Shown here: piece by piece, positions 63,159-64,000 of the stretch
Position numbering within the stretch: the stretch's first letter is position 1
How the letters are laid out: the number at the start of each line of letters is the position of its first letter
Translations under genes and position numbers: made by a program
Notes under the pieces: generated by a model
Seen by the model: only the letters and a program-made list of their open reading frames with translations
Told to the model about the DNA's origin: nothing
The model's database searches: none
Origin: JAAXHH01 sp965225915
GTDB lineage: Bacteria; JAAXHH01
Length of the DNA stretch: 64,000 nt
Reading direction: 5' to 3'
NCBI GenBank assembly: GCA_965225915.1
Contig: OZ245326.1
Location: 1,426,001-1,490,000 of the forward strand

Positions 63159-64000
63159 ATGTCGATACTTACCAAGTCGAAACTGTTTCCCATGCTGCCC
63201 GAGGATGTCCGCGGGTACGTGACCAAAAACCACCGCCTGTCCTCCTCCAGCCGTCTCAAGAACAGGAAACAGGCCGGGGAGTTCATCCTTGAACGGTGTT
63301 TCGTCTCGGTTTTTTCCGGTACCGAACTTCCCAGCATCCAGGAAGCGATAGAAGGCAGGACCGATAGTCCCGGAAGCGAAAGCCGAATCAGCACGGGACA
63401 GGGTATCGCCAGCATCTGGCTGAATGACCTGCCGGAAGTAGTTCCTTGTCTTTTCGGCACGTTCGTGAAGCGGAAACCTACGCTGATCACCCGGAAGCAT
63501 TGGGCAGCCCTGCTGGCCATGGAAGGGGAAGGATTTCAGGGAGCCCGTGAGCGCAGCCGGATATCTTCAGCGGCTTTTCGCCTGGCCGACTGCATCGAGC
63601 GGGACGGCCCCGCCACAGGTCAGGCGCTTCGCGATCGTTTCGGCGATAAAGGGCGCATGGACGGCCGAACCTTCCAGAGGGCTTTGCAGGAACTCGAAAA
63701 GCTGTGGTTGATTGTTCCCGGGAGGATCGGCAGAAACATTCATGGCGCGGCTTCGTGTGTCTGGGAACTGACGAAGCGTTGGGCGCCCGACGACACGGTA
63801 CAGGAAGCCGCTTTCCTTACCCGGCGAGATGCGATGCACAGCCTGCTCGTGGGCGCCGTCGATTCCGCAGGGGCCGTCGATGAAATGGCGGTCTACCGGT
63901 GGTTCGGATGGGCCCGTTCCATGACGGGCGCCCTCATGAACGAAGCACTCTCGTCGGAAGAATGCTTCAGGGTGGACGGTCCCAATCCCGTGATCATTTC
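63159..64000 (+). CDS. Winged-helix protein, AlkZ/YcaQ-like, cut by the window end
   Basis: The frame is open from ATG 63159 to the last base (280 residues, no stop). Residues 105-215 resemble the winged-helix region of AlkZ/YcaQ-type DNA glycosylase-like proteins (RKHWAALLAMEGEGFQG, then FQRALQELEKLWLIVPGRIG, and VWELTKRWAPDD), with AVYRWFGWAR later. I could not find a decisive catalytic motif, so a DNA-repair role is tentative. It starts 27 bases after ppgK. Confidence 0.75.
   Translation, partial: MSILTKSKLFPMLPEDVRGYVTKNHRLSSSSRLKNRKQAGEFILERCFVSVFSGTELPSIQEAIEGRTDSPGSESRISTGQGIASIWLNDLPEVVPCLFGTFVKRKPTLITRKHWAALLAMEGEGFQGARERSRISSAAFRLADCIERDGPATGQALRDRFGDKGRMDGRTFQRALQELEKLWLIVPGRIGRNIHGAASCVWELTKRWAPDDTVQEAAFLTRRDAMHSLLVGAVDSAGAVDEMAVYRWFGWARSMTGALMNEALSSEECFRVDGPNPVII

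Overview
The window is GC-rich, densely coded bacterial chromosome from a Gram-negative organism. The evidence for a Gram-negative cell is an RND/MFP/TolC-type metal pump, a PorV/PorQ-family outer-membrane protein, many lipoprotein signals and a MacB-like permease. The mix (PorV protein, BIg2/LRR lipoprotein, GH106 and GH32 sugar hydrolases, Gfo/Idh/MocA oxidoreductase, ceramidase-like hydrolase) suggests an uncultured FCB-group lineage such as Latescibacterota. That placement is inference; there is no rRNA or tRNA gene here to confirm it. I saw no phage, insertion sequence or CRISPR array.

Layout, left to right. 1-2636: 3' part of mutS and a Nudix hydrolase. 2741-9168 (minus): a Cu(I)/Ag(I) efflux operon made of a Cys-rich exported protein, an outer-membrane channel, an adaptor with a metal-binding domain, and CusA with all three substrate methionines. 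9281-9988 (minus): a toxin-first PIN/Phd pair behind a promoter with a palindromic operator. 10305-12829: ROK glucokinase and cofactor-independent phosphoglycerate mutase. 13034-17106: HtrA-type protease and Lon. 17449-20423: a lipoprotein resembling cytochrome c-prime, a two-domain VOC lipoprotein and an Eis-like acetyltransferase. 20494-21161: a second PIN toxin pair (AbrB-type antitoxin) with a 10-bp inverted-repeat operator. 21248-24072: a DUF1330 protein, a serine-hydrolase-fold protein that has lost its SxxK motif, and an unknown protein. 24292-31904: GH106-like hydrolase, M29 aminopeptidase, MacB-like permease, BIg2/LRR lipoprotein.

31990-39336 (minus) is a tetrapyrrole operon in the order ccsA/hemX-like, hemA, hemC, hemD, zinc-ribbon gene, hemB, hemL. 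It gives the C5 pathway from glutamyl-tRNA to uroporphyrinogen III. Between hemC and hemD lies a deletion scar of cobA (SUMT): its first nine codons and its last two dozen remain, and the enzyme between them is gone. 39472-50531 (mostly plus) holds era, then a run of M48 protease, amidohydrolase, an anchored unknown protein, a nucleosidase-fold protein, an SPL-type radical SAM protein and an SDR, then MOSC, ceramidase-like and Gfo/Idh/MocA genes. An APH-family kinase lies on the minus strand inside this stretch.

50562-50835 looks like a free-standing structured RNA gene, with a consensus promoter, nested hairpins and a terminator. It is followed by a PorV-family gene. 52060-61412 is a long minus-strand run: CcmI-like lipoprotein, class III aminotransferase, Tat-exported HisC-like aminotransferase, NudC-type hydrolase, GH32-like protein, zinc-type dehydrogenase, ankyrin protein, GNAT and glutamine cyclotransferase. 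61547-64000 (plus) is a unit with a long structured leader, a cold-shock/VOC fusion protein, polyphosphate glucokinase and a winged-helix protein cut by the window end.

The observations I rate highest are the cobA scar, the candidate ncRNA, the cold-shock/VOC fusion operon, the SPL/nucleosidase coupling, the Tat-targeted aminotransferase and the serine-hydrolase pseudoenzyme.
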